A stretch of 64,000 nucleotides of DNA, from contig SWDT01000066.1 of the NCBI GenBank assembly GCA_009193035.1, positions 124,001 through 188,000 of the forward strand. The letters run 5' to 3'. The position numbers and the translations under genes are program-made. The notes below the pieces were generated by a model. It saw only the letters and a list, made by a program, of their open reading frames with translations. It did no database searches and was not told the origin of the DNA. Shown one piece after another: positions 1-11,452 of this stretch. Positions within the stretch are counted from its first letter, which is position 1. Each line of letters starts with the position of its first letter. This stretch comes from Halicephalobus mephisto (lineage: Eukaryota > Nematoda > Chromadorea > Rhabditida > Panagrolaimidae).

Positions 1-441
1 GTATTAGGAACATCTCCAAACATGAAATAAAGTGATTCACAGCAGAGAAAACGAGATAACGGTGATTCAGGAACTTGGCCAGAATTTCCCGCTTTTTCTC
101 CGAATGGCAACTTTTCGTGGTGGGATTTCCCTACACTTGGTTTCGCGCACTTTTCGTAGGCTTTCGCAATCTTGCTTTTCGTCTTATTTTGTTGTGGATA
201 TTCCTCCACGTGATTGCATATTTGATATGTGTTACTGTTTACTTACCAGCACTAGCGTATTTTTACACAATTTACAACAAGATTCGAAGCAGTTTTCCTA
301 TTTACCGACTGCATAACCGACTTCCCAACGTTCTCCTGTTCATTCGTTACTCGTGCTATTTGCATGCCGTTTCCTCCGTAAAATGGTTTTATGTATCGTT
401 CATTTTTTCATTGAATTGCTGAGACTGGGTGATTTTTCCAG
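1..441. other. Upstream noncoding region
   Basis: No gene is supported here. A hydrophobic open frame at 75..422 (+) has no recognisable domain and looks like chance translation of T-rich DNA. The last bases form a polypyrimidine tract ending in CCAG directly before the ATG at 442. That is a splice-acceptor signal with no coding exon upstream, and I read it as a spliced-leader addition site for the next gene. Confidence 0.5.
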
Positions 442-2084
442 ATGACTCAGTCTTCGATCCACTACAAGTTAAAGACGGAAAATGTGAGTAAAGTGGTCAC
501 CTTTGACAGGATCCACATCTCCGTTGACGAGCTGAAGAAACTCATCGCCAAGAATGAGAATATCAGTCTAGATGCCTTCGAATTGACGCTGACAAACCAG
601 GATACCAAACGAGTTTACACAGAAGGAGTTGTCCCGAGGAATTCCTCCCTCATCGTCTGCAGGTTGCCCAAGGAGAATTCCGGGAAAATGCCCAAGTTTA
701 CGTATGTTGATCTATGTCTAGAAATTAAGCTACATTCCACTTTAGTGGTGCCGAAAGTGTTGGAACTGCTCAAGCTTCCAAACCCCTTGCAGCTGGTCAT
801 ATTGCTGAGGAGAAGTTTTCGCAGATGTCAGAGAAAGATAGGATAGCTCATGTCATGAAGGTGCTGCCCCAGTCATTTGAATCCACTAGGTAAGCCTGAA
901 TCCTGATGACTCGGTTGTACCTCTGACTTTCAGCAAGAAGCAGACTGTCAGTCAAAACTTGAAAGCTAGTTCTTCTTACCGCTGCTCCAAATGCGGTGGC
1001 TATGGTCACTTTCTCAAGCAATGTCCAATGGTAAATTTGTCTCTTTCCCTTACCTTAATTTTATCATTGAGAACTGCGTCTTCCTTCATGCAGTTTGTTT
1101 GTGGTAATTTTATCTTTTTCGCCGATTCAGGCGTTTTTCTTCAATTCAATAAAACCCTCGACCAAAATACCGGTCTTCAAAATTGGGGATGGGGTGCTGA
1201 ATTGGTTTTAGAGTTAGGTGAGTTTGGTCTTTACTCGTCTTTTTAGCTGAAGGTTCGTCTGGCCACTGGAATTCCCGCTGATGAGTTGATCGAGACGACT
1301 CCCGACAATCCCAATGCCTACCTGCACGTCACTGGGACCTACGTCATGCCGAGAATTCATGAGGAAGCCCGTGCGAAACGTGAGTTAGTCGATCAGATGA
1401 ACCGCCAGCGATCCAATGCTACTGCTGCCGATTTGAACAAGAAATCAGAGAAAGTTGACATACCACTTGAGCTCATCTGTGGCATTTGCAAAGGACTCTT
1501 ACGTGAAGCAGTTTTGGTTCCTTGCTGTTGTGAAAGCTTCTGTCTGGATTGCATTGAGAGACATATGCTCACTGAAAGTCTGACCGAAAAGGGATCTCGC
1601 TGTCTTTGTGGCGCGACTCTGCCGGCCGACTCCCTTTTTAGAAATAAAGCAATACAGAAAGCAGTTTCGCGTTTCCAAAAGACTGTCCTTGATTCCAGTC
1701 AAAGCTCGGGGGGTCCTAGTAATGCCTTGTCTTTGGCAGCCAAGCCCGTTCCTTTGACGGATACCACTGTTCCATCTGAGCCAGAGACTAAAGTGGCAAT
1801 TGTAAGTTTGTTCTTGTACCGACTGATTTGGTGAGATCCAAAGGACATTCCATGAGGTCTGTCATCTCATGGGATGTTCCTTTTTTGAGACTAAGAATTA
1901 ACCTTTTTTTCAGTTCCCCGTTGTGCAGATGACCATCGACTCTTCCTTGGACGAAGATGGTCCTCCCGGCGATGAGAACTACGCAGCCAAGAGAAGGAGG
2001 TTATCTGAGGAGCAGTACTGCAACAGCTTTTACAAAAAGGATGCGAACGAGTTTTACTACCATGATGACCGTGGATGGCACTGA
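442..2084 (+). CDS. RBBP6/Mpe1-like protein (DWNN, zinc knuckle, RING)
   Basis: Exons 442..701, 746..889, 934..1030, 1247..1801 and 1914..2084 join in frame to 408 aa. The N-terminus (about residues 1-85) is a DWNN ubiquitin-like domain. A CCHC zinc knuckle follows (C152, C155, H160, C165; CSKCGGYGHFLKQC). A cysteine-rich RING/U-box-like domain begins at C245 (CGICKGLL). This order is diagnostic of the RBBP6/Mpe1 family, which is part of the pre-mRNA cleavage and polyadenylation machinery and has ubiquitin-ligase features. The protein is short like yeast Mpe1 and lacks the long C-terminal tail of vertebrate RBBP6. The start follows an acceptor-like CCAG immediately, suggesting trans-splicing. 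FCP1 lies 159 bp downstream on the same strand, so the two may form an operon. Family assignment is firm; function is from family knowledge. Confidence 0.92.
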
Positions 2085-2243
2085 CTCTGGACAACTATTA
2101 GGCTGTTTGAAAAGTGCAATTGTTTTTGTTTTGATATGAAAAACTAAGCTTGAAATATGGGAATAACTTGAATTAAAGGTTACTCTATACCAATTAACTG
2201 TATCTTTTGTAATTCTACTGATTGAAAAAAAATTGGAGTTTAG

Positions 2244-4288
2244 ATGACAGAGATCAAGAAACTCATCTTCAACGCCCCCGATCCAGATGCAGAGTACAAG
2301 TTTCTCGGCTTTAGAACAACCGATGGCTCTTTTGTCGAACAAGAAACTGTCGTCTTTGAGTACCGACCAGTGACGGCTACTTCGATGGAGACGACCAAGT
2401 TTAAAGCGGCATGTTCTGGAGTCATCAAGCCGAATAGGAAATTTAAAAGGGGATCTATAATCAAGAATGGAGACGAGATCGGGGAAGTCAGTGATTGTCC
2501 TCATCACATTGTAATGAAGGACCTTTGTGCCACTTGCGGAAAGGATCTAAGAATGTGAGTGTTACCACCTTACTTATTGTGGATAGAAATCTTTTCAGTG
2601 TCGACGAAGTCACTGGAAAACCAAAGGAAAAATCTTCAGCACATGTGTCCATGGTTCATCACGTTCCAGAATTGGTCGTTTCCAAAGATATGGCGACTAA
2701 ATTCGGACAAGAGGACTATGAAAAGGTTTTGAAGGCAAAGAAACTGATTCTCCTTGTCGACCTCGATCAAACCTTGATTCACACAACGAATAGACCGGTT
2801 CCGGAGAAAGAACTCTTGCCAGATATTTACCAGTACTTCTGTGCTGATGGAAGATACTACACGAAGCTCCGTCCGCATTGTCGGGAGTTCCTGGAGAGAA
2901 TGAATCAGCTGTACGAGATGCACATTATCTCCTTCGGCCAAAGGTACTATGCCCATAAAATTGCAAAAATTTTGGACGAAGAGCAACGATATTTTGCCCA
3001 AAGAATCATGTCAAGAGACGAATTGAATTCAGTGAGACACAAAATGAATAACATCAATGCTCTGTTCCCGATTGTGGATCAACGGAAGATGATCGTCATC
3101 ATTGATGATAGGGACGATGTCTGGCAATACTGTGAAGCCTTGATTAGAGTGAAACCATACAAATACTTTGCTGAAGTAGATGACATCAATGCTCCCCCAG
3201 CTAACTCGAAAACGACTGAGAAGACCGAAGATGAAGACTCCGCAGATAAAGAGAAGGAAGGAGAAGATAGTGACAAAACGGAGAAGCAGGAAACAGAGAA
3301 AGAAGAAGCACCACCAATTGCATCAAGTCCTGCTTTGAATCAAGACAACGACGACGTCCTTGAAGACATTGGGAGAGTGCTAACCGAAGTCCACAGAACT
3401 TTCTTTGAGCATTATGAGAAGAACAAAGAGTTGGCAGACGCTTCCGGAATCATCTCGTACATGAGAAAGAAAGTTCTGCAGAATGAAGTCATTGCCCTCT
3501 CTGGACTCATACCCGTTGGTACTGACAAGACTCGGTCGATCATCTATCGTCTGTGTGTACAGTTTGGAGCAACGGTCGTGGATGATCTTGTGGACGAAAC
3601 GACAGTCTTAATTGCAGCTAGACCTTCAACAGAAAAGGTTCGTTTGGCTATGAAGAGGAAAATTCCCATTGTGACCCCCGAATGGCTTTACACTTGCACT
3701 GCCAAGTGGATTTGCGTTCCGAAGAAGGATTACCAGCACGTAGGGCTGCATGTATCTCAATTCAAGGAGAAGAGGAGACAGGAAGAAGCGGGAAACCAGT
3801 CGCCGAGACTTTGTGGGATCGAAGCCCTCAGCAAAGAAGTCCTGAAAACGATGGAGGAAGAAGTGGACGAAGAATTGGGAGATCTCTCCGAGTCATCGGA
3901 TGAGGAACATGGAAGCGACACTTCTGCAGAAGACATGCAAGCTCTAGAGCCCGTGCTCAAAATACCTGTATCAGAAGAGAAACCGGGAACTTCTCTTGAT
4001 GACGAGGAAGAGGATGACGACAATCGCAGCAAATTGTTGGAGCGACTTAATTCTGGAGGAGATTCCGACGAAGAAGATGAAGTTATGAGAAATGGAGATA
4101 TTGAATCTAGAACAAGGAAACGAGCTTTTGAATCGACAGGCATGGATGACGATGATGAAGGACCTAGCTCCAAAAGAATGTCGTTAGATGTTAGTGATTT
4201 AGAGGAGGACCTGGATCCCGAAATGCAAGACGATGATGATGACTCGGATGAACTAGAGGCTGAACTCGAGCATCAACTCAACGGGTAA
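2244..4288 (+). CDS. fcp-1: RNA polymerase II CTD phosphatase FCP1
   Basis: Exons 2244..2554 and 2599..4288 give 666 aa. The N-terminal region ends with the FCP1 signature of a Cys-His cluster (MKDLCATCGKDL) before the catalytic domain. The phosphatase motif DLDQT is at residues 158-162 and a second acidic motif, DDRDDVW, follows further on. A BRCT domain lies around residues 335-430 and ends near the conserved tryptophan stretch TPEWLY. The C-terminus is very acidic, as in other FCP1 proteins, where it contacts TFIIF. The enzyme removes phosphates from the Pol II C-terminal domain in the nucleus. The ATG directly follows GTTTAG, an acceptor with no upstream coding exon, consistent with a trans-spliced downstream operon gene after the RBBP6-like gene. 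The gene is convergent with UQCR10. Confidence 0.95.
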
Positions 4289-4354
4289 AGGTTTTTTGTT
4301 TTTATTAATCGTTTTAAACCGCCATTTTGTATTAGAGTAGTAATTAAAACTTGT

Positions 4355-4360
4355 AATAAA
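4355..4360 (+). terminator. Poly(A) signal of FCP1
   Basis: AATAAA lies 67 bases after the FCP1 stop codon and is the natural cleavage/polyadenylation signal for that transcript. Confidence 0.6.
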
Positions 4361-5145
4361 GAAACTTTGGTTCCGATTCATCAACGGACATCTGAACGAA
4401 CGGAATATCTGATAGATGTGATAAAGGTCAAACATAAGTCAGTAAAAATGACCCGTATCAAAGTCATTGCTATCGAGGCTTAAAGGTATGAAATGTTGAG
4501 AGAAAGTAGGCACTAAGTCAACTGTCGTTCAAAAAATATTGAAAAATCATGAACAGCAGCAACTATCTTCATTAATGAAGTCAGTTTCTTAATACGAGTT
4601 CTACAATTCCTGATTCGAGTCAATTCAGATTCTTGTTTTTACTACGTCTGGAGCCAATAGTGTCATGCTCGTTGGCATTATTATTACCACTATCATTATG
4701 GTCTTGATCGAGAGAAAGGTAAACTTACTTTTTGTCCAAGCTCAGTATTTCCAAAGTCAACAAGATTCATAAAGCGAAACAAATTTTCTCGACAGCTCCT
4801 GAGGACATTAAGTACTCCAGAATCGTAATCACCATTGTGACCGTCATTTCTGGGTATAGATCTCCTTAGAAGTCACTAAGGAATATACCAAGAATGTCGC
4901 CTAACACAAAGCCATGGTTTCCCAAAAATTCGACAAAACCCAATTGTTGAGCATTTCATCAACTCTTTCCCCTCAAATTTCATTCAACATGGTTGCCCGG
5001 TGAAGAGCTACTATAAGATTAAGTTCCAGACTAGTAAATTCGACCTAATGCTTTATTCACTTCTGCTTGAAATGAAAGTTTCTCAATAACATCATCTTTA
5101 GAAAATTACACTGAGCATAGCTAACGGTTCAAGCCTCGTTCTTTT
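4361..5145. other. Intergenic region with a possible tiny membrane-peptide ORF
   Basis: Between FCP1 and the end of UQCR10 there is no recognisable gene. At 4664 an ATG opens MLVGIIITTIIMVLIERK, a single hydrophobic helix, followed directly by a GTAAAC donor-like site. A TTTCTCGACAG acceptor near 4794 would add about ten residues and a stop. This is reported under findings; support is weak. Confidence 0.3.
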
Positions 5146-5381
5146 CTACTGCTGCTGAACAATGTTGCCCTTGATCTCCTTCCATTGTTTCCCCTTATTG
5201 ATCTGCAAATTGCAAAATGTCAGTAATTGGCAATAATAAGAAAACAACTCACGGAATCCCAGTAGACATCTGTTGCTTTGTTGACAGTCAAATCAAGGAA
5301 GTAAGCTCCAGTAGCGCACGCTAAGAGCAGTGTCGAGAAGCGACGGGCAACAGTTCTGTAGAAAACACCTTGGATAGCCAT
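5146..5381 (-). CDS. Cytochrome bc1 complex subunit 9 (UQCR10)
   Basis: Coding exons complement(5253..5381) and complement(5146..5202) give 61 aa, close to the usual 60-65 aa. After a short N-terminus rich in Arg and Phe, a single membrane helix (FSTLLLACATGAYFLDL) is followed by the conserved end pattern YWDSINKGKQWKEIK. This matches the family's D-x-I-N-x-G-K-x-W-K-x-I-K. The protein is a small inner-membrane subunit of respiratory complex III. An acceptor-type CAG ends 19 bases upstream of the ATG (plus-strand 5401-5403), so a noncoding first exon or spliced-leader site exists. It was found by joining two short exons; neither is convincing alone. Confidence 0.85.
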
Positions 5382-5916
5382 GTCGAGATCCGTAAAAGAA
5401 CTGAAAAGCAGAAATTCAAACATGATGAAAGTCAAGGGAGAAAAGCACGATTATCTCATAGAAATTCGGGACAATCACGAACAAAACATAATGAAAATTA
5501 CAAAATTCCGCTTCGCGAACGATTTTAATATATGGGTTATGTAATAAAAGGGAAAATCCAGCAAGAAACCCATCAACAAAAAAGACTGAGAAAAAACGCA
5601 ACCGTCCAAACACTAAAAGTGAGCAGGCTAGCGGTTCCCAGCACGAATCAGGGCGGCGCAGGCAACGCTCGCACTAGCCTCCACAGTTTCTCCTCCGTTC
5701 TGTTCTTCATCTCCTTGCTGCATTTTACTAGTTAAACTCCGTTTGAATTCGTGTATTTTCATTGTTTTATTCGTTCATTATGTTCTTCGTGCTCGTTGTT
5801 ATTAGCCTATCGGCTTGCCACCGATTTCCAATGTATTTGTCCTCGAGTCTTGATATATGAACTCGTTTCTTAATTCCTGGATTCTAAAGCACTTTCTCTT
5901 CAGGTAACAAGTCAAG
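5382..5916. promoter_or_regulatory. Divergent upstream region between UQCR10 and RPL21
   Basis: About 535 bp separate the two start codons, which face away from each other. It must hold both promoters. A polypyrimidine tract and CTTCAG at 5894-5903 come 13 bases before the RPL21 ATG, reading like a trans-splice acceptor. No further gene is seen. Confidence 0.45.
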
Positions 5917-6501
5917 ATGACGAACCCCAAAGGTTATCGCCGCGGTACCCGCTATATGTTCTCCAAAGGTTTCCGGCAACACGGAGTCGAACATCTCACT
6001 ACCTTCTACCGCACTTACAAACGCGGAGATATCGTGACCATCAAGGGTAATGGTGCCTTCCACAAGGGTATGCCCCACAAGTCGTATCATGGTCGTACTG
6101 GACGTGTCTTCAACGTCACTCAGCACGCCCTCGGTATCATTGTCAACAAACGTGTCGGGTAAGGATTTCCATTGCGATGTAGTTGGTTTACCGTTTGCTC
6201 TAGAAACCGCATTATCCCGAAGAGAATCAACGTCCGTGTTGAACACGTTATGCCGTCCGCTTCCCGTTCTGAGTTCTTGCAGAGATGCAAGGCTAATGAC
6301 CAATATGTCCGTGATTACAAGGCCGGAAAGGTTCCCTTCAAGCCATTGAAGCGTCAGGTTAGTTTCTTACTCTCGCTTGAGCTTAAAAACTGAAGGAAAT
6401 GGTTTCAGCCTGAACAACCTCGCCCTGCTCATGTGGTGACTGTCAACGAAGACAATGCTCCTGAACTCTTGGCTCCAGTCAAATTCGAGATCATTGCTTA
6501 A
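5917..6501 (+). CDS. rpl-21: 60S ribosomal protein L21 (eL21)
   Basis: Exons 5917..6158, 6204..6357 and 6409..6501 give 162 aa, matching the usual 160 aa of eL21. The start [17 protein letters not shown], the KOW-like stretch [20 protein letters not shown] and the RVEH segment are all typical of eL21, a basic component of the large ribosomal subunit. Codon use is strongly biased to C-ending codons, as expected of a highly expressed gene. The transcript probably begins after CTTCAG with the sequence GTAACAAGTCAAG before the ATG. A very similar leader (GTAACAATTATCATC) precedes the ProRS gene at 42.6 kb. Confidence 0.97.
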
Positions 6502-6533
6502 TTATTCCACCACATTTGTTTGTTTGTTGATTC

Positions 6534-6539
6534 AATAAA
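6534..6539 (+). terminator. Poly(A) signal of RPL21
   Basis: AATAAA lies 33 bases after the RPL21 stop codon, an ideal distance for an mRNA 3'-end signal. Confidence 0.75.
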
Positions 6540-6661
6540 AGGATTGTTCATAAAGTACTTTTACTAAGATCTGTTCTAAAGTGAACTATCATGTAAATAT
6601 TACAAATTCACATGGTGAGCAAATTTCCAAAGTGACAAATTTGTGACCACCAACCGATACC

Positions 6662-7733
6662 TTAGAGACCTTTGTTGTAGTACACGACCGATGGAGCACT
6701 CGGCTGAGCTTTAATTTTGTCCCTCACCTCCGGCTCTAGATCATCAACAGCGATAGAGCTGAGTTGAGGGAAGATGGCACAACACAGGGGAGTGGAGAAT
6801 AACAGAATGAACCCGCAAATGGCAATCTGGATCGGAGCGTTCATCCAAGGACGAGCCTTGTACCACGCCGTCTTGTCAATCTTGTTCATAATTACCGGGG
6901 TCATAACCATGTATGGGGTGGCCATTGCGACTCTACTGATGACGACTTGAGTGACGGCGGACTTGGCGACTTTGGTGCTTGATCCGACTTTGTTTCCGTT
7001 CTCGTCTATCAAAGTGATGCCGTTCGTGAATTCATCTGCTCTCATCATCGGGATATTAATGGCGTTAGCGATGGCGATTGCACAGAATGGAACAAGTCTG
7101 CCATAGAGAGGTGGTAACTTCTAAACAGGTCAAAATGTCATTCTTACTCCAGCAACTTCTCAACCAACCTTGGCGACAGCGTTCAAGCTGAGTGCTGCAG
7201 TTAAAGCTCCTCCAGTTGCACAACAATAGGCTTGTAGTAATCTATTTCCCTGAGCGGCATTTTCTCCAGATCTATTCGTGTAATTAACCGTCGCATTAAA
7301 TGTTTGATTCAGCCATTGCCAAAAAATGACTGCCGGAGTCCTTCTACAATCAACTCAGTCCTAATTAGCTGATCTAAAAAACTCACTTATAAAATGTCAA
7401 CAATCCTCCAGTGATGATCATGTTGCCAGGCATCTGAAAGCTCATTCTTCCAATAAGGAACATTTTCTCTCCCGTTTCTGGATGAAAAGCCGAGTCATAC
7501 AGCGTCTTAGCTCTCCACAGTTGATCCACAGTCAAATCCTTAGAAATAACATTCTTCCGATAGTTGACCACAATTTCCTTGGATTGATCCAGGGTCTTAT
7601 CACTCACGAACAAATTCAGAGGATTTACAACATTAAAGAAATGACGAGCACGATTTAAATACGTTGATTGATCCCATCTCGGCTTCGAAATGTCCGGCTT
7701 GTTAACTAGAGCAATAACAAGTTCGTTCGACAT
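6662..7733 (-). CDS. Sideroflexin (SFXN1/3-like mitochondrial carrier)
   Basis: Exons complement(7387..7733), complement(7169..7343) and complement(6662..7120) give 326 aa, against about 320 in the family. Diagnostic parts are the N-terminal [19 protein letters not shown], the motif [25 protein letters not shown] spanning the first splice, the conserved [13 protein letters not shown] and the C-terminal [12 protein letters not shown]. Sideroflexins are multi-pass inner-membrane proteins of mitochondria; SFXN1/3 move serine for one-carbon metabolism. It is closest to the SFXN1/2/3 group; which paralogue cannot be settled by eye. It lies on the same strand as NCBP1, 673 bp downstream of it. Confidence 0.95.
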
Positions 7734-8405
7734 TTCCCAAAATGAACAAAGACCTGAAAAAAGAAATCAAAACGTTTACAACTGAGTACAAGTAAATACT
7801 AAGGACGCGTGGTTGATAAGAGACAAGGTCATTACAACATTGACCGTTTTAATTTTGTCACTCCACCATTACGCATCACAAGACATTTAATCCACACTGG
7901 TTCCCATAGCTCTCTTAATCTCAAACCCGTAACAATTAGGAACTATCAGAAACAATTCCCTCTCACGTTTCGCATGTTAGAACAAATAGGAAACGTTATC
8001 GATCACGTTGTTTCTTCGACTCGCACCCAAAAAAGTACTTTTCTGAACGAAATTAAATGGAGGCTCTAAACGAGTGAAATTTCCCCAGAGAGATTTCCCA
8101 AACTCAGTCATCGTAGAAGTTCAAAACTGCCACTTAACCCTTATGATTATTTAGAGAGAAAAAATCGCTTTTTGCTCATTTTCCAGAGAAGCACGTTGGA
8201 TAACTTGTGAATAAGTGAGCAACACAGAGGTCCCACATGTTGTCTTGCATGCGGTTGTGACGTCATTTAGGCAGACAATTCGATCCTTGGTCGTTTAACA
8301 CGCGCTCAAAAATAATATCCAATACGAGACTTAAACTCTTAATGAAACTTCTAGAGTAATATAAAACGAGTTCAATCAGTAATAAAACAATAAATAACAC
8401 ACAAC
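7734..8405. other. Intergenic region upstream of sideroflexin
   Basis: No gene is supported. It must contain the sideroflexin promoter and the NCBP1 3' end. Minus-strand AATAAA-like sequence is present near 8384-8397, just after the NCBP1 stop. An 86-codon plus-strand frame at 7809..8069 has no recognisable domain. Confidence 0.5.
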
Positions 8406-11231
8406 TCAAAATTTAAGGGCTCTAAATTGGACAAAGATCTCTTGAATTTTGTCGTCGATAGCTGTAGAATCGAGCAGTTCAGCCTTGACGTCATTCCAGA
8501 AGAGGAATATCTCACGCCAATGAAGAATCAATGTCTCCCGGAAACGACCAATCATATAGCGATAAACAGGGGTGTCGAAGGGAACTTGCTCCTTTTCGCA
8601 TTCCACTAAATGCTCGGTAATGGAAACAATAAATTTCTGAAAAGAATAGGGGATTATTGTAAACAACACAATACTGACGAAGACTTACATGACAGAAGTC
8701 GAGAACAAGATATTTGAGATCGTCGGAACTCTTCTCGAATGAAAGGATTGTTGTATTTAATTGATCTGCAAGAGAGACTAATTTCGCTTGGGCAGCAGCA
8801 TCGTTTGAATCTTCTCCCATATCTTCTTCGTCGACTTCAATATCATCTCCTCGAGGGAAAATGTCGTCCTCTTGAGCATCCCCTCTAGCAGCCTTGCTTT
8901 GTTCCAAACGTGCCTTTTTCTTGGCGTAGAGACTCTCGGCGTTTTCCTTGCTGGTCTTGCTGACGTAGTACTGTTTACTTGCACGGGTAATAGCAATATT
9001 GAATATCTCCCAAACCCAAGATCGGTGAATCTCGTCTTTCAAATCTCCGGAAAAGATCCAAGCAACAATGATGGGAGGATCGAAGATTTGCATCTTGAGT
9101 AATTTGTCAATGATCAGGATCATAAACTGACGATGGTGACCCCAGCATTCATGAATAGTCCTCAAAAGAACTGGCTGCATGATATCTGCGTATTTGACGA
9201 ATTCAGCAAGAGCATCACGATAACGTTGAAGAGCAACAAAAGTATGGGAAAACGTATGAGACCCTAACTTTAACAACGTTCCGGTAAATATAGCCACAAG
9301 ATCAGAATCATAGATACACTCTCCTTCTTGAACCTCGTTTTCTGGTCTTTTTACAGAGAGAATAATGTCCTCATTTGTCACTTTGTTCCGAATCTTGTTG
9401 GCAAAGTGGATTGAATCTTCATGAGCGGGATGTTCAGGATCATCGACAACAAACTTAAACACCGGTTCTTCTGGGATTAAATCTTCGAATGAAGACGGGA
9501 GAATTTCAACCATCCGTTTGTGATAACTGAACCGCATACACTTTTCAATGACCTCACGGACAAATATCTGCTTCATGGAGAATTCATCTCCGGAAACTGC
9601 TTCAGTCCAGTCATCCCATGCCCATCGAAATTGGAAATTGGAGAGATGATAACTAAACCAGTTGATGAAGCGCTCAATACAAATAAGTTGCATGTGAGGA
9701 ATTCGTTCATAGAGAGTCTGAATGGCATGAGCAAGAACTTGAGGAATATCTTCCGGACTCTTGCGGCACAACTCGATTAGAAGTGCTCCATAGAACAGCT
9801 GCATGTATGGAGCTTCTGGAAGACGGAACATCTGAGAAAAGATGACTTCAACGATACAGTATGAGAGAGGAATGGAATCAGCTCTAAAGTAGGACAACAG
9901 TTCACGGGCACACACTTTCCAGTTCAGATAGTTGTTGCTGATAATCCAATTAAGATCTTCTTCAACAAGGAAGCGTTCAATGGAATTCGGCTCCGGGAGA
10001 GAAACATCGGTTCCGATGACATCTGATGGCTTGAACAGACGGAAAACAATGAACGGAAGGGGATAACTGACACTTTCAGAGTACTCTGGGATGGTGCAAT
10101 CAGGGATCTCATGCTTGGTGCTTGCGCCGAGTTCAGCAACAAAAGCCATATCAACACGCAAGATGTGTTGTTCATTCCACGTTCTAGCATTCAGGTCATG
10201 AATCTGGGCCCACAAAGAATCAATGTAATCCTCTTGTTCCTGCTCCAACTTCCCAGTCCAGACTTGCAAGGCTCTCAGATGAAGCTTCTTGCGCTGGGAA
10301 ATGTAGGTGTTTAATTTTGTCAGTAGTTCAGCAAGTGAGGTCCTGTCTTCGTTATGGAGTAATAATCCAACCCACGGAAGAGTGTGAAGAACCATGAAGA
10401 CAAAGTAGTCAGTTTGAAGCTAAACAAATGAACTAGATTGAACAAGATAACTGAGGTCCTTACATTTTCATTTTCAACAAAGTTCACAAAGCGATTGAGG
10501 AACTGAAAAAGACTTGGAACGGATACAACCTTGGTGTTGGCTAAATCAGCAATGAAAGTAGTCTGAAAAAACTCAGAAGTCATGGAAATAAAAAAAGACC
10601 TACAATCCTGAGAGCAATGTCGAATTCACCTTTTTGGAGACTAAATTCCAGTTCATTTGCAGCTCGACTCAGAAGCTGAAAAGAGAAACTATATGAGTAA
10701 TGCAGCAGGTATAACTTACAGCAATTCCAAAATCAGGATCCTGAGCATTGACAAGACCGGCAAGAGTAGAGTAAATTGTTAACTTTTCTGGCTTGAATTT
10801 AATACTGAAATCAAATTATAAATAACAACTAACTTCAATACGAGATGTAAACGTACCATCGAGCAAAGACCTGGAGGATAACACCTTCCTGGTCCTTCAA
10901 ACTTTCAATCAATGTCTTACTGAGATTTCGCAAGGCTTCCACAATGTTGATTCTGTGATCGTCGCCAAGAGCAGCCATTTCTTCTTCCAACTGTTCACTA
11001 ATGTCAGGAGCAGGTCCGCAGATGCGTTTCCTGCTTTCTTCCTCGCCTGAAACCAAGAGGTTAATGGAATTTATATATCGAAGGCAAACTTCACTCACGT
11101 TCAGCAGTGGGAGCAGGGCGCTTTGAACCTACAACAGCACTGGAGACATTGGCTGCGGGTTCAGCAGATGATTCCTCTGGCATATTTGCCGTTTCGGGGA
11201 TGGAAGATTCAGCTACGTTTTCGACTTCCAT
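8406..11231 (-). CDS. ncbp-1: Nuclear cap-binding protein subunit 1 (CBP80)
   Basis: Seven exons, complement of 11099..11231, 10857..11046, 10720..10804, 10604..10675, 10464..10562, 8689..10419 and 8406..8636, join to 846 aa (human 790). The N-terminal region carries a basic stretch (SRKRICGP), as in CBP80. The MIF4G-type helical repeats contain highly conserved strings such as PEKLTIYSTLAGL, LHTLPWVG, SLWAQI, VEVIFSQMFRLPEAP and [21 protein letters not shown]. CBP80 binds CBP20 on the 5' m7G cap and acts in splicing, export and the pioneer round of translation. An ATG farther upstream in frame exists, but the start at 11231 gives the family-like N-terminus. It is third in a run of minus-strand genes. 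Confidence 0.96.
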
Positions 11232-11452
11232 TCTGATGACAGTTGCGAAAAAAAGAAAGCAAATTTCGCGCGTCGCTTTCACGGAAGGACTGAACGTTGC
11301 GCGTAACATGGCGGCAGCTGGGACACCGCTCTGTTGATGGATGAATCTTTCCAAAATTCGAATTCACTGGTCCTGTCACCACTTTCCTATATTCTAAACC
11401 TGCTATCCGTTTATTTGCGAAATATCTTGTTTATCCAGCGCATATCAATCAG

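Noticed and set aside
75..422. Hydrophobic 115-aa frame upstream of the RBBP6-like gene
   Set aside because: Rich in Phe, Leu and Tyr as expected from T-rich DNA, ends in the polypyrimidine tract of the next gene's acceptor, and shows no family resemblance.
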